Shown: positions 33,422 through 43,434 of the stretch, in pieces | Layout: every line of letters begins with the position of its first letter | How positions within the stretch are numbered: position 1 is the first letter of the stretch | From: CAIKZJ01 sp964626015 | GTDB taxonomy: Bacteria > Bacteroidota > Ignavibacteria > Tepidaquicellales > Tepidaquicellaceae | Assembly (NCBI GenBank): GCA_964626015.1 | Contig: CAZVCC010000001.1 | Location: 62,001 to 126,000, forward strand | DNA: 64,000 nucleotides | Direction: 5' to 3' | The notes under the pieces: model-generated | The model's input: only the letters and a program-made list of their open reading frames with translations | Database searches by the model: none | Told to the model about the DNA's origin: nothing | Made by a program: the position numbers and the translations under genes

Positions 33422-34828
33422 ATGCAAGAATATGATATTACTGTTATCGGAAGTGGTCCGGGAGGATACACAGCAGCTATTAGAGCCGCACAATTAGGAT
33501 TTAAAACAGCCATTATTGAAAGGGATAAATTAGGTGGGGTTTGTTTGAACTGGGGCTGTATTCCGACAAAAGCTCTTTTAAAGAGTGCTGAGATGATGAA
33601 TAAATTTAAACATGCAGGTGATTATGGCCTTAAGATTGAAGCAGCTGGTTTTGATTTTCCAAAGATAATACTACGGTCACGAAAAGTTGCGGAAGCCTCT
33701 GAGAAAGGTGTTCAGTTTTTGATGAAGAAGAACAAGATAACAATTATCAATGGAACAGGATCCTTAGAGAATGATAAAACAATATCGATTAAAGATAATG
33801 ATGGTAAAGAAGTTGAGATTATTAAATCGAAACATACTATTATAGCAACAGGAGCACGTGCAAGGACACTGCCCGGTATTAAGTTTGATGAGAAAAGAAT
33901 TTTATCTTCAACCGGTGCTATGCTTGCTCAGGAAGTTCCATCAAAACTGACAATTGTTGGAAGCGGAGCAATTGGGATGGAGTTTGCATATTTTTATAAT
34001 GCATTAGGTTCTGAGGTAACGATTATTGAGATGCTTCCTCAAATTCTTCCGATTGAAGATAAGGAAATATCTGATGTGGTTGCTAGAGAATTTAAGAAAA
34101 GCGGAATGAAGATATTTACCGAAACGAAGACGGAAAGTGTCGAAGTAAAAGGTAATAAAGTGATTACAAAGGTTACCGGAAAAACAAACAACTCTATAGA
34201 ATCTGATGCAGTTCTTCTCGCAATTGGTGTGACAGGAAATATAGAGAATCTTGGACTTGAAAACCTTGGAGTCGAGTTGTTCAGGAATGCTATAAAGGTA
34301 GATAGTGATTACAAAACAAATGTTGATGGATTATATGCAATTGGTGATGTTGCACTGATAGACGAAAAAGGAAAACCATGGCTTGCTCATGTTGCATCTG
34401 CAGAAGCAATTAACTGTGTAGAAAAAATAAAAGGACATTCGACGGGTGATATCAATTATACTAATATTCCCGGATGTACGTATTGTCAACCACAGGTTGC
34501 CTCAGTAGGTCTGACTGAAGAGAAAGCCAAAGCGGCAGGATATAAAATTAGAATAGGTAAGTTTCCGTTTTCTGCAAACGGTAAATCAAGAGCAGCTGGT
34601 GAGACTGCTGGACTTGTAAAACTGATATTTGATGAAGAATACGGTGAATTGTTAGGGGCGCATATAGTTGGAGCTGAAGCTACTGAACTCATTAGTGAGC
34701 TTGTTATGGTGAAATCACTCGAGGGAACAGGGGAGTCAATTATAAAAACAATACATGCCCATCCTACACTGACTGAATCTATACTTGAGGCCGCGGGAGT
34801 TGCATACGGCGAAGCCATTAACATTTAA
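33422..34828 (+). CDS. lpdA: Dihydrolipoyl dehydrogenase (E3)
   Basis: 468 residues. FAD-binding GSGPGGYTAAIRA, the redox-active disulfide GGVCLNWGC (C41/C46), NAD-binding VGSGAIGMEFAYF, YAIGDVA and the C-terminal His-Glu pair HAHPTLTE are all present. It reoxidises dihydrolipoamide in 2-oxoacid dehydrogenase complexes and the glycine cleavage system. None of the partner subunits is in the window, so it probably serves several complexes. A bidirectional terminator follows. Confidence 0.97.
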   Translation: MQEYDITVIGSGPGGYTAAIRAAQLGFKTAIIERDKLGGVCLNWGCIPTKALLKSAEMMNKFKHAGDYGLKIEAAGFDFPKIILRSRKVAEASEKGVQFLMKKNKITIINGTGSLENDKTISIKDNDGKEVEIIKSKHTIIATGARARTLPGIKFDEKRILSSTGAMLAQEVPSKLTIVGSGAIGMEFAYFYNALGSEVTIIEMLPQILPIEDKEISDVVAREFKKSGMKIFTETKTESVEVKGNKVITKVTGKTNNSIESDAVLLAIGVTGNIENLGLENLGVELFRNAIKVDSDYKTNVDGLYAIGDVALIDEKGKPWLAHVASAEAINCVEKIKGHSTGDINYTNIPGCTYCQPQVASVGLTEEKAKAAGYKIRIGKFPFSANGKSRAAGETAGLVKLIFDEEYGELLGAHIVGAEATELISELVMVKSLEGTGESIIKTIHAHPTLTESILEAAGVAYGEAINI

Positions 34829-34842
34829 GATCTCAGAGAAAT

Positions 34843-34880
34843 ATTAATGAAAACGGGGCGTAAGCCCCATTTTCATTAAT
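34843..34880. terminator. Bidirectional terminator between lpdA and nucleotidyltransferase
   Basis: A 17-bp stem with one mismatch, left arm 34843-34859 ending GGGGC and right arm 34864-34880 starting GCCCC, with a GTAA loop. A/T-rich arms give T runs on both strands. It serves the two convergent genes. Confidence 0.85.
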
Positions 34881-35869
34881 TATATTTCAGAATACTCTCC
34901 TAAACTTAGTATTTTACTCTTTTTAATAATTTTAGAATGTTTCCCTATAAGAGAATTTTTTATTACTGAGTTTTCTATATGTGTATTATTTTCAACTATT
35001 GAATTTTTAATGATACTGTTTTTTAGAATACAACCGTCATTAATAGCAGTATAGGGTCCTATAATGCAATTATCCAGAATGACATTTTCACCAATGAAGA
35101 CAGGGTAATTTATCATGCAATTTTTGAAACTATACTTTTTACTATTCTTTTTCAGCAAGTATTGATTAGTCTCAAGAATTGTTTCATGTTTGCCGCAGTC
35201 AAGCCAGCCGTCAACATAATACGGTACAAATTTTTCGTTCTGATTAATCATTACTTCCATTGCATCTGTAATCTGGTATTCACCTTTTGTTGTAATATTA
35301 TTTTTAATTATGTATTCTATTGAATTAAAAAGTAAACTTGAATTTTTAATTAAATATATACCCACAATAGCATCGTTTGAAGGCGAGACATCAGGGGATG
35401 CAGGTTTTTCAACAAACCTTGAAATAAATCCCTTTTTATTTGTTTCAACAACCCCAAACCTTTTTGGATCTTCTACCTTTTTGACTCCAATAGCTGAGAA
35501 TTTGCTTTTAACGATATCTTTCAGGTCGACATCAAACAGAGTATCACCAAGAATAATTAATGCTTCTTCATTCTTAAATGGATCGAACCTTTCTTTTGCG
35601 CAAAGGACAGCATGTCCAAGTCCAAGCATTTCTTTTTGCTCTACAAAATCGAACTTGAATTTAAATGCATGTCTCAGATAATTCTTTATTTCATCACCTT
35701 TATAACCGATGATGAAAATTATTCTTTCAGCAATTTTCTTTCTAATCAGTTCATTAACGATGTAATAAATCATCGGGTGTCCTGCAACATTCATTAATAC
35801 TTTTGGCATAGTGAGAGTGTGCGGTCTTAATCTTGTTCCAACGCCTGCAACGGGAATAATGACATTCAT
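34880..35869 (-). CDS. Sugar-1-phosphate nucleotidyltransferase with left-handed beta-helix tail
   Basis: 329 residues. The nucleotidyltransferase signature lies at the N-terminus: PVAGVGTRLRPHTLTMPKVLM, with later ILGDTLFDVDL and the VEKP segment (SRFVEKPASP). From about residue 245 the sequence turns into isoleucine/asparagine hexapeptide repeats (CIIGPYTAINDGCILKNSII and on), a left-handed beta helix. It resembles RmlA-like and GlmU-like enzymes that make NDP-sugars for glycans. The specific sugar is not decided by sequence. It is 10 bases downstream of alaS and probably in its operon. Confidence 0.88.
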   Translation of the reverse strand: MNVIIPVAGVGTRLRPHTLTMPKVLMNVAGHPMIYYIVNELIRKKIAERIIFIIGYKGDEIKNYLRHAFKFKFDFVEQKEMLGLGHAVLCAKERFDPFKNEEALIILGDTLFDVDLKDIVKSKFSAIGVKKVEDPKRFGVVETNKKGFISRFVEKPASPDVSPSNDAIVGIYLIKNSSLLFNSIEYIIKNNITTKGEYQITDAMEVMINQNEKFVPYYVDGWLDCGKHETILETNQYLLKKNSKKYSFKNCMINYPVFIGENVILDNCIIGPYTAINDGCILKNSIIKNSIVENNTHIENSVIKNSLIGKHSKIIKKSKILSLGEYSEI

Positions 35870-35879
35870 GAATGTAATT

Positions 35880-38609
35880 TTAAAGTTTACTTTTAATATT
35901 AGTTATAAACGAATTTAGTACTTCATCCAATTTTGATACATCCTTTGCCCCCGCGGTAGCAAGCTGAGGTCTACCACCACCACCACCGCCGAGTTGTTTA
36001 GCGATTTCGGAGATTAATTTGCCAGCAGAGAATCCTTTATCCTTTATAAGATTATCGCTTACCGCACATACGAGAGAAATTTTATTATCTATGACTGAAG
36101 CTACAAGGATTATTCCATTTTTTAGTATCTTTCTTATTTCTTCTCCAATTTCTTTGAATTCATCTGTTGTTTCAATATTAAGAACTTCTGCGAGTATAAC
36201 ACTGCCATTTATCTTTTCAAATTTATCAACCTTAGACTTCAGGATATTAATATGTTTTTCGATATTTACTCTAATCAGCTTTTTGCTCTGGAGTTTCTTT
36301 TCCTCAAGAAATTTCTCCCTGAATTCATACAGGGTTTTAATGTTACTATTCTGTTGCTCAAGCAGAAGCTTCATGATTGAAGCATCTTTGAAATCAGTTT
36401 TTCTGTAACCTTCTTTGAAAGATTTGATACCTGCAATAAAATTTGAAGAATACTTCTCTGGTAATTCATTTATTATCTTTTCGATGTCGGATGTTCTATC
36501 CTCAAGAAGTTTGATTATACCTTCACCTGTTCGAGCAAAGATTCTTCTAACCCCCGAAGATATACTCTCTTCTTTCACTATTTTAAAAAGACCTATATCA
36601 CTTGTATTCTGTACATGGGTACCCCCGCAGAATTCTACACTATAATCTTCGTCCATGATTACAACCCTTACTCTGCTGCCATATTTCTCACCGAAGAATT
36701 TCTTAACACGGGGAATTTTATTAGCATCATCAACAGGAAGATCATCGAGAGTCTGAACATTTATTTTCTCTGAAATTTTTGAGTTAACCAAATCTTCAAT
36801 AGATTGAATTTCCTCGGTACTGACTTTTTGGTAATGAGGAAAATCAAATCTCAGATGTTCATCTGAAACTAAAGAGCCCATTTGTTTCACGTGAGGACCG
36901 AGAACCTGTCTTAATGCTTCATGAACGAGATGAGTAGCCGAATGATTTCTCTGAATCGATTCCCGCCTTTTGATATCTATTAATGCGGTAACATTTTTAT
37001 TCAAGAGATTCTTATGGTCATAATTTTTAACATATATAAAATGATTATTCTTACTATCGATAACATCTAGTTCATAACCATCATTAAATATAATTTTACC
37101 GGTATCACTAACCTGTCCTCCTGATTCGGAATAAAATGGATTGTCTTTGAGTACAAGGACTTCAATATCCGAACCTGCAATTCTTTTAGCTTGCAGAAGT
37201 GAAGTTTTTATTCCCTTTTCCTCAATCTCATAAGGATTGTAAACAGGATTAACAGATTTAAGTTTATCGTCGAGTTCGAAGAGTTTTGTATCAGCGATGA
37301 TAACATCATCTTTTCTTGCAGACCTTGCTCGTTCTTTCTGCTTGTTCATTTCTTCGTTAAACTTATCTATATTGACATCGAAGCCGTGTTCCCGAGCAAT
37401 AACCTGAGTAAGGTCGAGAGGGAAACCATAAGTGTCGTACAATTTAAATGCGGCTTCCCCCGGAAACACTTTATCATTATTTCCTTTAATCAGTTCATAT
37501 ACCTCTTTGAAATGTTCTATCCCTTTATCAAGAGTAATATTGAAGCTGATTTCTTCGCCCATGATAACATTTTTAATGTATTCACTTTTTTCAATAATTT
37601 CAGGGAAAGTGTCACCAAAGACTTCGATAACCGCATCAACGAGACGGTACATAAAAGGTTCACTGAACTCGAGTTTGCGTGCAAGACGTAATGCACGTCT
37701 AAGTATTCTTCTCAGCACATAACCTCTGCCTTCATTTGAGGGCATAGCACCATCACTAATCGCGAAAGTAAGAGCACGAATGTGGTCAGCAATAGCATTC
37801 ATTACTGAGATTAATTCACCTTCATATTTTTTATTAGTTATATTACAAATGCTATTAATAATTGGAACAAACAAATCTGTATCGTAATTTGATTTTTTGC
37901 CGTTTAAAGCTCTAACAACTCTTTCAAGTCCCATACCAGTATCGACGTGTTTGTGAGGTAAGGCATGAAGATCACCGTACTGATCACGGTTGTACTGAAT
38001 GAAAACAAGGTTCCAGATTTCGATTACGTCTTCGAGTCCAGCATTGATATCTTCGGGTTTACATCCATTTTCGGTAAGGTCGATATGAATTTCAGAACAA
38101 GGACCACACGGACCAGTATCTCCCATTTCCCAAAAGTTATCTTTTTCATCAAACTTTAAAATATGTTCAGGATTAATATCTGTTTCGGTTTTCCAGTATT
38201 CTAAAGCTTCATCGTCAGTGTTGTAAACAGAAGCCCAAAGTCTATCCTTTGGAAGCTTCCAAACTTCAGTAAGAAGCTGCCAAGCCCATTTTATAGCATC
38301 CTTTTTGTAATAATCTCCAAATGACCAGTTTCCAAGCATTTCAAAGAAAGTATGGTGGTAACCATCCATACCTACTTCCTCAAGGTCGTTATGTTTACCG
38401 CCTGCCCTTATACATTTCTGTGTATTAACCGCACGGGAATATTCTCGTGAACCGATACCGAGGAATACATCCTTAAACTGATTCATTCCTGCGTTTGTAA
38501 AAAGTAAAGTCGGGTCTTCAAATGGAACAACGGGTGACGATTGTACAGCTGTATGTCCACGCTCTTTAAAGAATTTTATGAATGAGTTTCTTATCTCTTT
38601 TGATGTCAT
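35880..38609 (-). CDS. alaS: Alanine-tRNA ligase
   Basis: 909 residues, slightly longer than E. coli AlaS (876). The class II catalytic core starts IRNSFIKFFKERGHTAVQSSPVVP, with GMNQFKDVFLG and the motif 2/3 regions. The editing domain has the zinc ligands RNHSATHLVHEAL and EFCGGTHV. The C-terminal DHHA1-type domain ends in the glycine-rich GGGGGGRPQLATAGAKD. It charges tRNA-Ala, one isoacceptor of which is encoded at 60785-60857. The downstream neighbour is the nucleotidyltransferase. Confidence 0.97.
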   Translation of the reverse strand: MTSKEIRNSFIKFFKERGHTAVQSSPVVPFEDPTLLFTNAGMNQFKDVFLGIGSREYSRAVNTQKCIRAGGKHNDLEEVGMDGYHHTFFEMLGNWSFGDYYKKDAIKWAWQLLTEVWKLPKDRLWASVYNTDDEALEYWKTETDINPEHILKFDEKDNFWEMGDTGPCGPCSEIHIDLTENGCKPEDINAGLEDVIEIWNLVFIQYNRDQYGDLHALPHKHVDTGMGLERVVRALNGKKSNYDTDLFVPIINSICNITNKKYEGELISVMNAIADHIRALTFAISDGAMPSNEGRGYVLRRILRRALRLARKLEFSEPFMYRLVDAVIEVFGDTFPEIIEKSEYIKNVIMGEEISFNITLDKGIEHFKEVYELIKGNNDKVFPGEAAFKLYDTYGFPLDLTQVIAREHGFDVNIDKFNEEMNKQKERARSARKDDVIIADTKLFELDDKLKSVNPVYNPYEIEEKGIKTSLLQAKRIAGSDIEVLVLKDNPFYSESGGQVSDTGKIIFNDGYELDVIDSKNNHFIYVKNYDHKNLLNKNVTALIDIKRRESIQRNHSATHLVHEALRQVLGPHVKQMGSLVSDEHLRFDFPHYQKVSTEEIQSIEDLVNSKISEKINVQTLDDLPVDDANKIPRVKKFFGEKYGSRVRVVIMDEDYSVEFCGGTHVQNTSDIGLFKIVKEESISSGVRRIFARTGEGIIKLLEDRTSDIEKIINELPEKYSSNFIAGIKSFKEGYRKTDFKDASIMKLLLEQQNSNIKTLYEFREKFLEEKKLQSKKLIRVNIEKHINILKSKVDKFEKINGSVILAEVLNIETTDEFKEIGEEIRKILKNGIILVASVIDNKISLVCAVSDNLIKDKGFSAGKLISEIAKQLGGGGGGRPQLATAGAKDVSKLDEVLNSFITNIKSKL

Positions 38610-38707
38610 TATATCTATGAAATTTGCAAATTAAACTTTAACAATAAAGATAATTTAAACGGGAACCATTATAAATGCAAATAGTGAAGAAAAATAAAAC
38701 GGAAAAA

Positions 38708-38735
38708 TCAACACCCTCATTTTTGAGGGTGTTGA
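38708..38735 (-). terminator. Rho-independent terminator after beta-barrel gene
   Basis: Stem TCAACACCCTCA / TGAGGGTGTTGA (38708-38719 and 38724-38735) with a TTTT loop. On the minus strand a TTTTT run follows, so it ends the transcript of the gene stopping at 38748. Confidence 0.88.
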
Positions 38736-38747
38736 CTGAAAATAATA

Positions 38748-39467
38748 TCAGAATATTATTCTAATGCCAGTATCAACGACGAAAACCTTCATATCCTGAT
38801 TGAATGTATCAGTGCTTTCGGTTTTAACACCGTTTATTGTTGTTACAGACTTGACGTTTTCGAACTTAGGGGTTGCTCCAAGATAGCCAATTGATGAAAT
38901 CCAGAATACGTTCTTAGAGAGAGGATAAGCACCACTGAGTGAAAACATATAAGTGAGAGCTGTAGTTGACTTCTCATCTTGCAGGTAAGAATTAGCTCCG
39001 CTTATAAGCTCTACTTTAGGTGAAGTAGTACTCATGATACCGGAGTATGCTTTAAACCCAACAATTAGACTTTTTGATGCAGGATAGTAATATTCAAGCC
39101 CGAGTAATCCCCCGTAGATATTCCAGCTTTTTGAATCTGTAGTCCAAGATAGACCTGTTTGATTTGAAAGCTGCTGAGTAAGATTAGTTAAGTCAGTGCC
39201 GTTCGAATTAAAAAATCCCATAACGTTTATTCCAAGAACGTCAACGAGTTTATAGCCCACGACAGCTTCCGCTTTAAAGCCCAGCTTTGCAAAGCCGGAA
39301 TTCTTGTTTAGAGCATCCGTCTTTCCAAGATCGCCATAAGGAAAACTTGGACCAACACGAACTTCAACGTTAAATTTTTTGCTGAAGCTGCTTTGCACAT
39401 AATTTTGTGCATGGGAGAATGAAATATGAAATGACAAGATAATAAACAGAACAATAATTATTCTCAT
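38748..39467 (-). CDS. Secreted outer-membrane beta-barrel protein, unknown function
   Basis: 239 residues with a signal peptide (1-20, cleavage near SFSHA-QN). The mature region has strand-like segments FNVEVRVGPSFPYGDLG, FKAEAVVGYKLVDVLGINVMGFF, WNIYGGLLGLEYYYP, LIVGFKAYSGIM and ends in VVDTGIRIIF, a typical terminal barrel strand. It looks like an OmpA/OmpX-type or opacity-type barrel of 8-10 strands. It is monocistronic, with its own terminator. The 318 bp upstream (39468-39785) contain no gene or structured element that I can support apart from the expected promoter. Confidence 0.7.
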   Translation of the reverse strand: MRIIIVLFIILSFHISFSHAQNYVQSSFSKKFNVEVRVGPSFPYGDLGKTDALNKNSGFAKLGFKAEAVVGYKLVDVLGINVMGFFNSNGTDLTNLTQQLSNQTGLSWTTDSKSWNIYGGLLGLEYYYPASKSLIVGFKAYSGIMSTTSPKVELISGANSYLQDEKSTTALTYMFSLSGAYPLSKNVFWISSIGYLGATPKFENVKSVTTINGVKTESTDTFNQDMKVFVVDTGIRIIF

Positions 39468-39785
39468 ATTATTAATTTATAAGTTTTATACTTCTGCTAT
39501 ATAATAATTTTTTAGACTTAAATAAAGGTAAGAGAAATTGCATAATCTTTTAGTATAAAAAATGTATTAATATTTTTTATTTATCAGCGTCGATTTATAA
39601 GATAGTTTAGTCTGATTAACAAAAGTGAAAAAACATAGTATTGTAACTTCTATTTAATACATTTCCGTTGATTTTGACCTGTTTTTGGCTAAAAGAGTCA
39701 AAAAGAAAATATAGGTCCAATTTAAGACTAATTAGAGTGCAAGATAAGGCAAGTTATAGAAAAAAACTTTATAGTAGTTCATGTA

Positions 39786-41453
39786 CTATGTTTGTATTAC
39801 ACCCGGATTAAATTTTGGTATATCAGGATTACAGTTTGCGATTGAAATACATTGCGAAACAACATCACGAGTTTTAGCCGGGTCAATAATTCCGTCAATC
39901 CAAAGTCTTGCCGCAGCATAAAGAACGTTAGTTTGTTCATCGTATTTTTTAGAGATATCATCAAGAAACTTTTTCTTATCGTCTTCATGAATTTCTTTAC
40001 CAAGTTTTTTCATTTGACCGATTTTAATATCGAGTAATACATTTGAAGCCTGAGAGCCACCCATAACGGCAATCTTTGCGTTCGGGTAAGCAAAAATGAA
40101 TCGGGGGTCATAAGCTTTACCACACATTGCGTAATTGCCTGCACCGAAACTATTACCTGTTATAATGGTAATTTTAGGAACGGTAGAATTAGCGACAGCA
40201 TTAACCATTTTTGCACCGTCTTTAATTATACCACCGTGTTCAGAATTCGAACCAACCATAAATCCTGTAACATCCTGAAGGAAAAGGAGAGGAATTTTCC
40301 TTTGATTGCAGTTCATAATGAATCTTGTAGCTTTATCTGCGGAGTCTGAGTAAATGACGCCGCCAAATTGCATTTCAGTATGTCCTTTAGGATTTTTCTT
40401 TTTAACGACTTCCCGCTGGTTGGCAACAATGCCGACAGCCCATCCATCGATTCGTGCATAACCTGTTATTAAAGTTTGCCCATACGTTGGTTTATATTCA
40501 TCAAAATCACTATCATCGATAATTCTTGAAATTAAATCATAAGTGTTATAAGGTTTTGAACTATCTTCGGGTATTACACCATATATTTCGTTGACATCGT
40601 AAGCAGGATTTTTTGATTCAATTCTGTCAAAACCCGCAAGAGTATTTTGACCAAATTTACAAACGAGACTTCGAATTTTTTCAATTGCAGTTTTATCGTC
40701 GGGTACTTTTTCGTCAGTTATGCCGGAAACAGACGAAGACACTTCGCCTCCACCGAGAGATTCTGTATCGGTAACTTCGCCTATTGCCGCTTTTACAAGA
40801 TGAGGACCAGCAAGAAAAATACTACCTGTACCTTCTACGATTATTGTTTCATCGCTCATAATAGGGAGATAAGCACCTCCAGCAACACAGGGACCCATTA
40901 TTGCTGCTATCTGAGGAATACCCATAGAACTCATTACAGCATTATTACGGAAAATACGACCAAAGTGCTCTTTATCAGGGAAGATTTCATCCTGCAGTGG
41001 CAGGAAGACTCCAGCGGAATCGACAAGATAAATTATGGGAAGTCTGTTTTCCATCGCAATTTCCTGCGCACGAAGGTTTTTCTTGCAAGTTATAGGAAAC
41101 CAAGCGCCTGCTTTTACAGTTGCATCGTTAGCAACAATTACGCAATCTCTATCTGAAACTTTTCCTATTCCGAAAATAGTTCCAGATGAAGGTGCGCCAC
41201 CATATTCTTTATACATATCATAAGCTGTAAACAGACCGATTTCAAGGAATGATGTGTTTTTATCAATCAGGAGGTTAATTCTTTCTCTGCAATGAAGTTT
41301 ATTCTGCGAGTGAAGTTTCTCTATGGCTTTTTTACCTCCTCCCTCTGAGACTACTTTTCCTTTAGCTGATATATCTACCATTAGACTTTTATGAAAGACG
41401 GTTCTTTCAGTGAATGATTTTTCTTTCTTTAAAACAGATTTCAATAATGCCAT
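39786..41453 (-). CDS. Acyl-CoA carboxylase carboxyltransferase subunit (methylcrotonoyl-CoA carboxylase beta-like)
   Basis: 555 residues. The carboxyltransferase fold is clear: GGGKKAIEKLHSQNKLHCRERI at the start, GGAPSSGTIFGIGKVSDRDCVIVAND, IYLVDSAGVFLPLQDEIFPD, MGPCVAGGAYLPIMSDE, and the second half with GFMVGSNSEHGGIIKDGAKMV and NSFGAGNYAMCGKAYDPRF. The FLPLQDEIFPD block is close to MccB-type subunits of leucine degradation rather than PccB. No biotin carboxylase or biotin-carrier gene lies nearby. MeaB in the same strand region hints at branched-chain or propionyl-CoA metabolism. Confidence 0.9.
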   Translation of the reverse strand: MALLKSVLKKEKSFTERTVFHKSLMVDISAKGKVVSEGGGKKAIEKLHSQNKLHCRERINLLIDKNTSFLEIGLFTAYDMYKEYGGAPSSGTIFGIGKVSDRDCVIVANDATVKAGAWFPITCKKNLRAQEIAMENRLPIIYLVDSAGVFLPLQDEIFPDKEHFGRIFRNNAVMSSMGIPQIAAIMGPCVAGGAYLPIMSDETIIVEGTGSIFLAGPHLVKAAIGEVTDTESLGGGEVSSSVSGITDEKVPDDKTAIEKIRSLVCKFGQNTLAGFDRIESKNPAYDVNEIYGVIPEDSSKPYNTYDLISRIIDDSDFDEYKPTYGQTLITGYARIDGWAVGIVANQREVVKKKNPKGHTEMQFGGVIYSDSADKATRFIMNCNQRKIPLLFLQDVTGFMVGSNSEHGGIIKDGAKMVNAVANSTVPKITIITGNSFGAGNYAMCGKAYDPRFIFAYPNAKIAVMGGSQASNVLLDIKIGQMKKLGKEIHEDDKKKFLDDISKKYDEQTNVLYAAARLWIDGIIDPAKTRDVVSQCISIANCNPDIPKFNPGVIQT

Positions 41454-41566
41454 AGAAAAAATGTATAAATTAATTAATAAGTGTGCATTTTAATAAAATA
41501 ATGTGTGAATTGAAATACAATTGTGTAATTTACTGTAGCAGAATCCTATAAATGATTAAAAACCTA

Positions 41567-42847
41567 TTATGCAAGCGCTTTTTTGTTTGGACTGAGATAA
41601 ATTGGTTCTTTTCGTTCGGTAATCACTTCTTTAGTAATGATGCAGCTTGCAAGGTTTTCTTTTGATGGGATCTTGTACATTATGTCAACCATGATATTTT
41701 CCATGATAGAACGAAGAGCACGAGCACCAGTACCACGCTTTATTGCAATTTCGGTAACTGCTGTAAGAGCATCTTCATGGAAAACGAGGTCAACGCCTTC
41801 CATTCTGAAAAGTTTTTTATATTGTTTAATAAGAGCATTTCTCGGTTCAGTAAGAATTGTGAGCAAAGCTTTAGTATCAAGACTTTCGAGTGAGGTGACG
41901 ATTGGAAGTCTGCCTACAATTTCAGGTATTAAACCGAACTTAACAAGGTCATCAGGCTCTACCTGAGTTAAAATCTCGTCGGTCTTAATATCATTTTTCC
42001 CAAAAACTTCAGCACCAAAACCGATAGAGCCTTTGGCTACTCTTCTTTCGACAATTTTTTCAAGACCAACGAAAGCACCACCACAAATGAAAAGAATATT
42101 TTTTGTATTAACGCTTAATAGAGGCTGTTCAGGGTGTTTCCTTCCTCCTTTGGGCGGAACTGTTGCTATTGTACCTTCGAGAATTTTCAGCAATGCCTGC
42201 TGAACACCTTCACCTGAAACGTCACGAGTTATAGAAACATTTTCGCTTTTTCTTGAAATTTTATCAATTTCATCTACATAAATAATTCCCATTTCCGCTT
42301 TCTGAATATCATATTCGGCATTCTGCAAAAGCCTTACAAGCATTGATTCAACATCATCCCCAACATAACCTGCTTCGGTAAGAGTTGTTGCATCAGCGAT
42401 AGCAAAAGGAACATTAAGTAATTTTGCCAAGGTTTGGGCGAGATAAGTTTTTCCAGTACCTGTTGTACCAATCATTAATATATTACTCTTTTCAAGTTCA
42501 ACATCGTCTATGCTAATAGACTTCATTGCATCGATTCTTTTGTAATGATTATAAACGGCAACAGCGAGAGATTTTTTAGCGCGGTCCTGACCAATAACAT
42601 ATTCATCAAGGAATTTCTTAATTGCAGCAGGGTTGATGCCTGATTTTGATTTGTTAAAATTAGCGCTACTTGTGGGGTCGGTTTTTATCTTTATTATATG
42701 TACTGCACCATCGACACAAATTTCACAAATAAAGGGAGCCTTCCCGAATCTATCTGCCGGACCTTTAATCAAATTCGTCACTTTATCTGCGCTTCTGCCG
42801 CAAAATGAACATCTCGGAACGTTAGTATTAGGTGACTTAGCTGCCAT
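41567..42847 (-). CDS. clpX: ClpX, ATP-dependent unfoldase subunit of ClpXP protease
   Basis: 426 residues from ATG at 42847. Zinc-binding N-domain: CSFCGRS and CEIC. AAA+ motifs: Walker [17 protein letters not shown], Walker B IIYVDEID, pore loop in AGYVGDDVE, sensor 2 in GARALRS. It unfolds tagged proteins for ClpP; no clpP gene is in the window. The open frame continues upstream to 42940, but that extension is a read-through of the tRNA-Leu gene and should not be annotated. Only 17 bases separate the tRNA 3' end from the start. Confidence 0.97.
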   Translation of the reverse strand: MAAKSPNTNVPRCSFCGRSADKVTNLIKGPADRFGKAPFICEICVDGAVHIIKIKTDPTSSANFNKSKSGINPAAIKKFLDEYVIGQDRAKKSLAVAVYNHYKRIDAMKSISIDDVELEKSNILMIGTTGTGKTYLAQTLAKLLNVPFAIADATTLTEAGYVGDDVESMLVRLLQNAEYDIQKAEMGIIYVDEIDKISRKSENVSITRDVSGEGVQQALLKILEGTIATVPPKGGRKHPEQPLLSVNTKNILFICGGAFVGLEKIVERRVAKGSIGFGAEVFGKNDIKTDEILTQVEPDDLVKFGLIPEIVGRLPIVTSLESLDTKALLTILTEPRNALIKQYKKLFRMEGVDLVFHEDALTAVTEIAIKRGTGARALRSIMENIMVDIMYKIPSKENLASCIITKEVITERKEPIYLSPNKKALA

Positions 42848-42864
42848 AATCTTTATTAATTTAG

Positions 42865-42946
42865 TGCGCGATAAGGGAGTCGAACCCCCACGAGTTTCCT
42901 CGCTAGATCCTAAGTCTAGTGCGTCTGCCAGTTCCGCCAATCGCGC
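42865..42946 (-). tRNA. tRNA-Leu (anticodon UAG)
   Basis: 82 bases without encoded CCA. The acceptor arms GCGCGAT / ATCGCGC pair perfectly with discriminator A. The anticodon stem CTAGA/TCTAG holds the loop CTTAGGA, so the anticodon is UAG, reading CUN leucine codons. A long variable arm and TTCGACT T-loop fit a leucine tRNA. It lies directly upstream of clpX on the same strand. Confidence 0.95.
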
Positions 42947-43051
42947 TAAATATCGTTAAATATAATTAAAAATAATAAATGAAATTAGTCAATTAAGTGT
43001 AAATTCATGAAAGTAATTATGAAAGAAATAAACAGAATAAAGAAATACTGT

Positions 43052-43315
43052 TTATAATTTTTCGTTTAGAAAATCACCGAGAAGGTTATCGTCTGAAATA
43101 AAGATTTTTGAACAAAATTCGCCTGAAAACTTACCAGTTTTAACGCAGTTATAATGATTGTCTCTAATAGATTTCTTATTTTTAGATTTTGCAGAAAAAG
43201 CAAAGTCATCAAGTTCGCTACCGCATTCAGTACAAAAGACACCGTTATTCTTAGGTGTTTTCTTCACAGTTCTCGAGTTTTTGGAATTCTTAGAAAGTTT
43301 CGAATTCTTTTTCAT
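43052..43315 (-). CDS. Small basic Cys-rich (zinc-ribbon-like) protein
   Basis: 87 residues. The first 24 are very rich in Lys, Ser and Asn with no hydrophobic signal. Then comes CTECGSELDD and two further cysteines in NHYNCV and GEFCSKI, so one CxxC plus two single cysteines that could bind a zinc ion. I do not recognise the family. The gene stands alone between the tRNA-Leu/clpX unit and meaB. Coding is plausible from the cysteine spacing and the clean frame, but it is a small ORF. Confidence 0.5.
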   Translation of the reverse strand: MKKNSKLSKNSKNSRTVKKTPKNNGVFCTECGSELDDFAFSAKSKNKKSIRDNHYNCVKTGKFSGEFCSKIFISDDNLLGDFLNEKL

Positions 43316-43434
43316 TAAAGTTTAAAATTAAAATATTCAACTTAAGATATTTTATAAATCTGTAAGTTAATAATAAAAACAAAATTCGAAAAATAAAGTT
43401 CACGAAAAATAAGGTTTAACAAATATTAATTGTC

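Noticed and set aside
35880..38609. AlaS length (909) as a sign of fusion or insertion
   Set aside because: All domain motifs are in order and the extra ~30 residues are within the family's range.
39468..39785. Possible small RNA or gene in the 318-bp gap before the barrel gene
   Set aside because: No open frame with coding character, no strong hairpin and no recognisable RNA motif were found; only an AT-rich promoter-sized region.
42848..42940. 31-residue N-terminal extension of ClpX starting [13 protein letters not shown]
   Set aside because: It is a read-through of the tRNA-Leu gene at 42865-42946. The true start is ATG at 42847, just before the zinc-binding domain.
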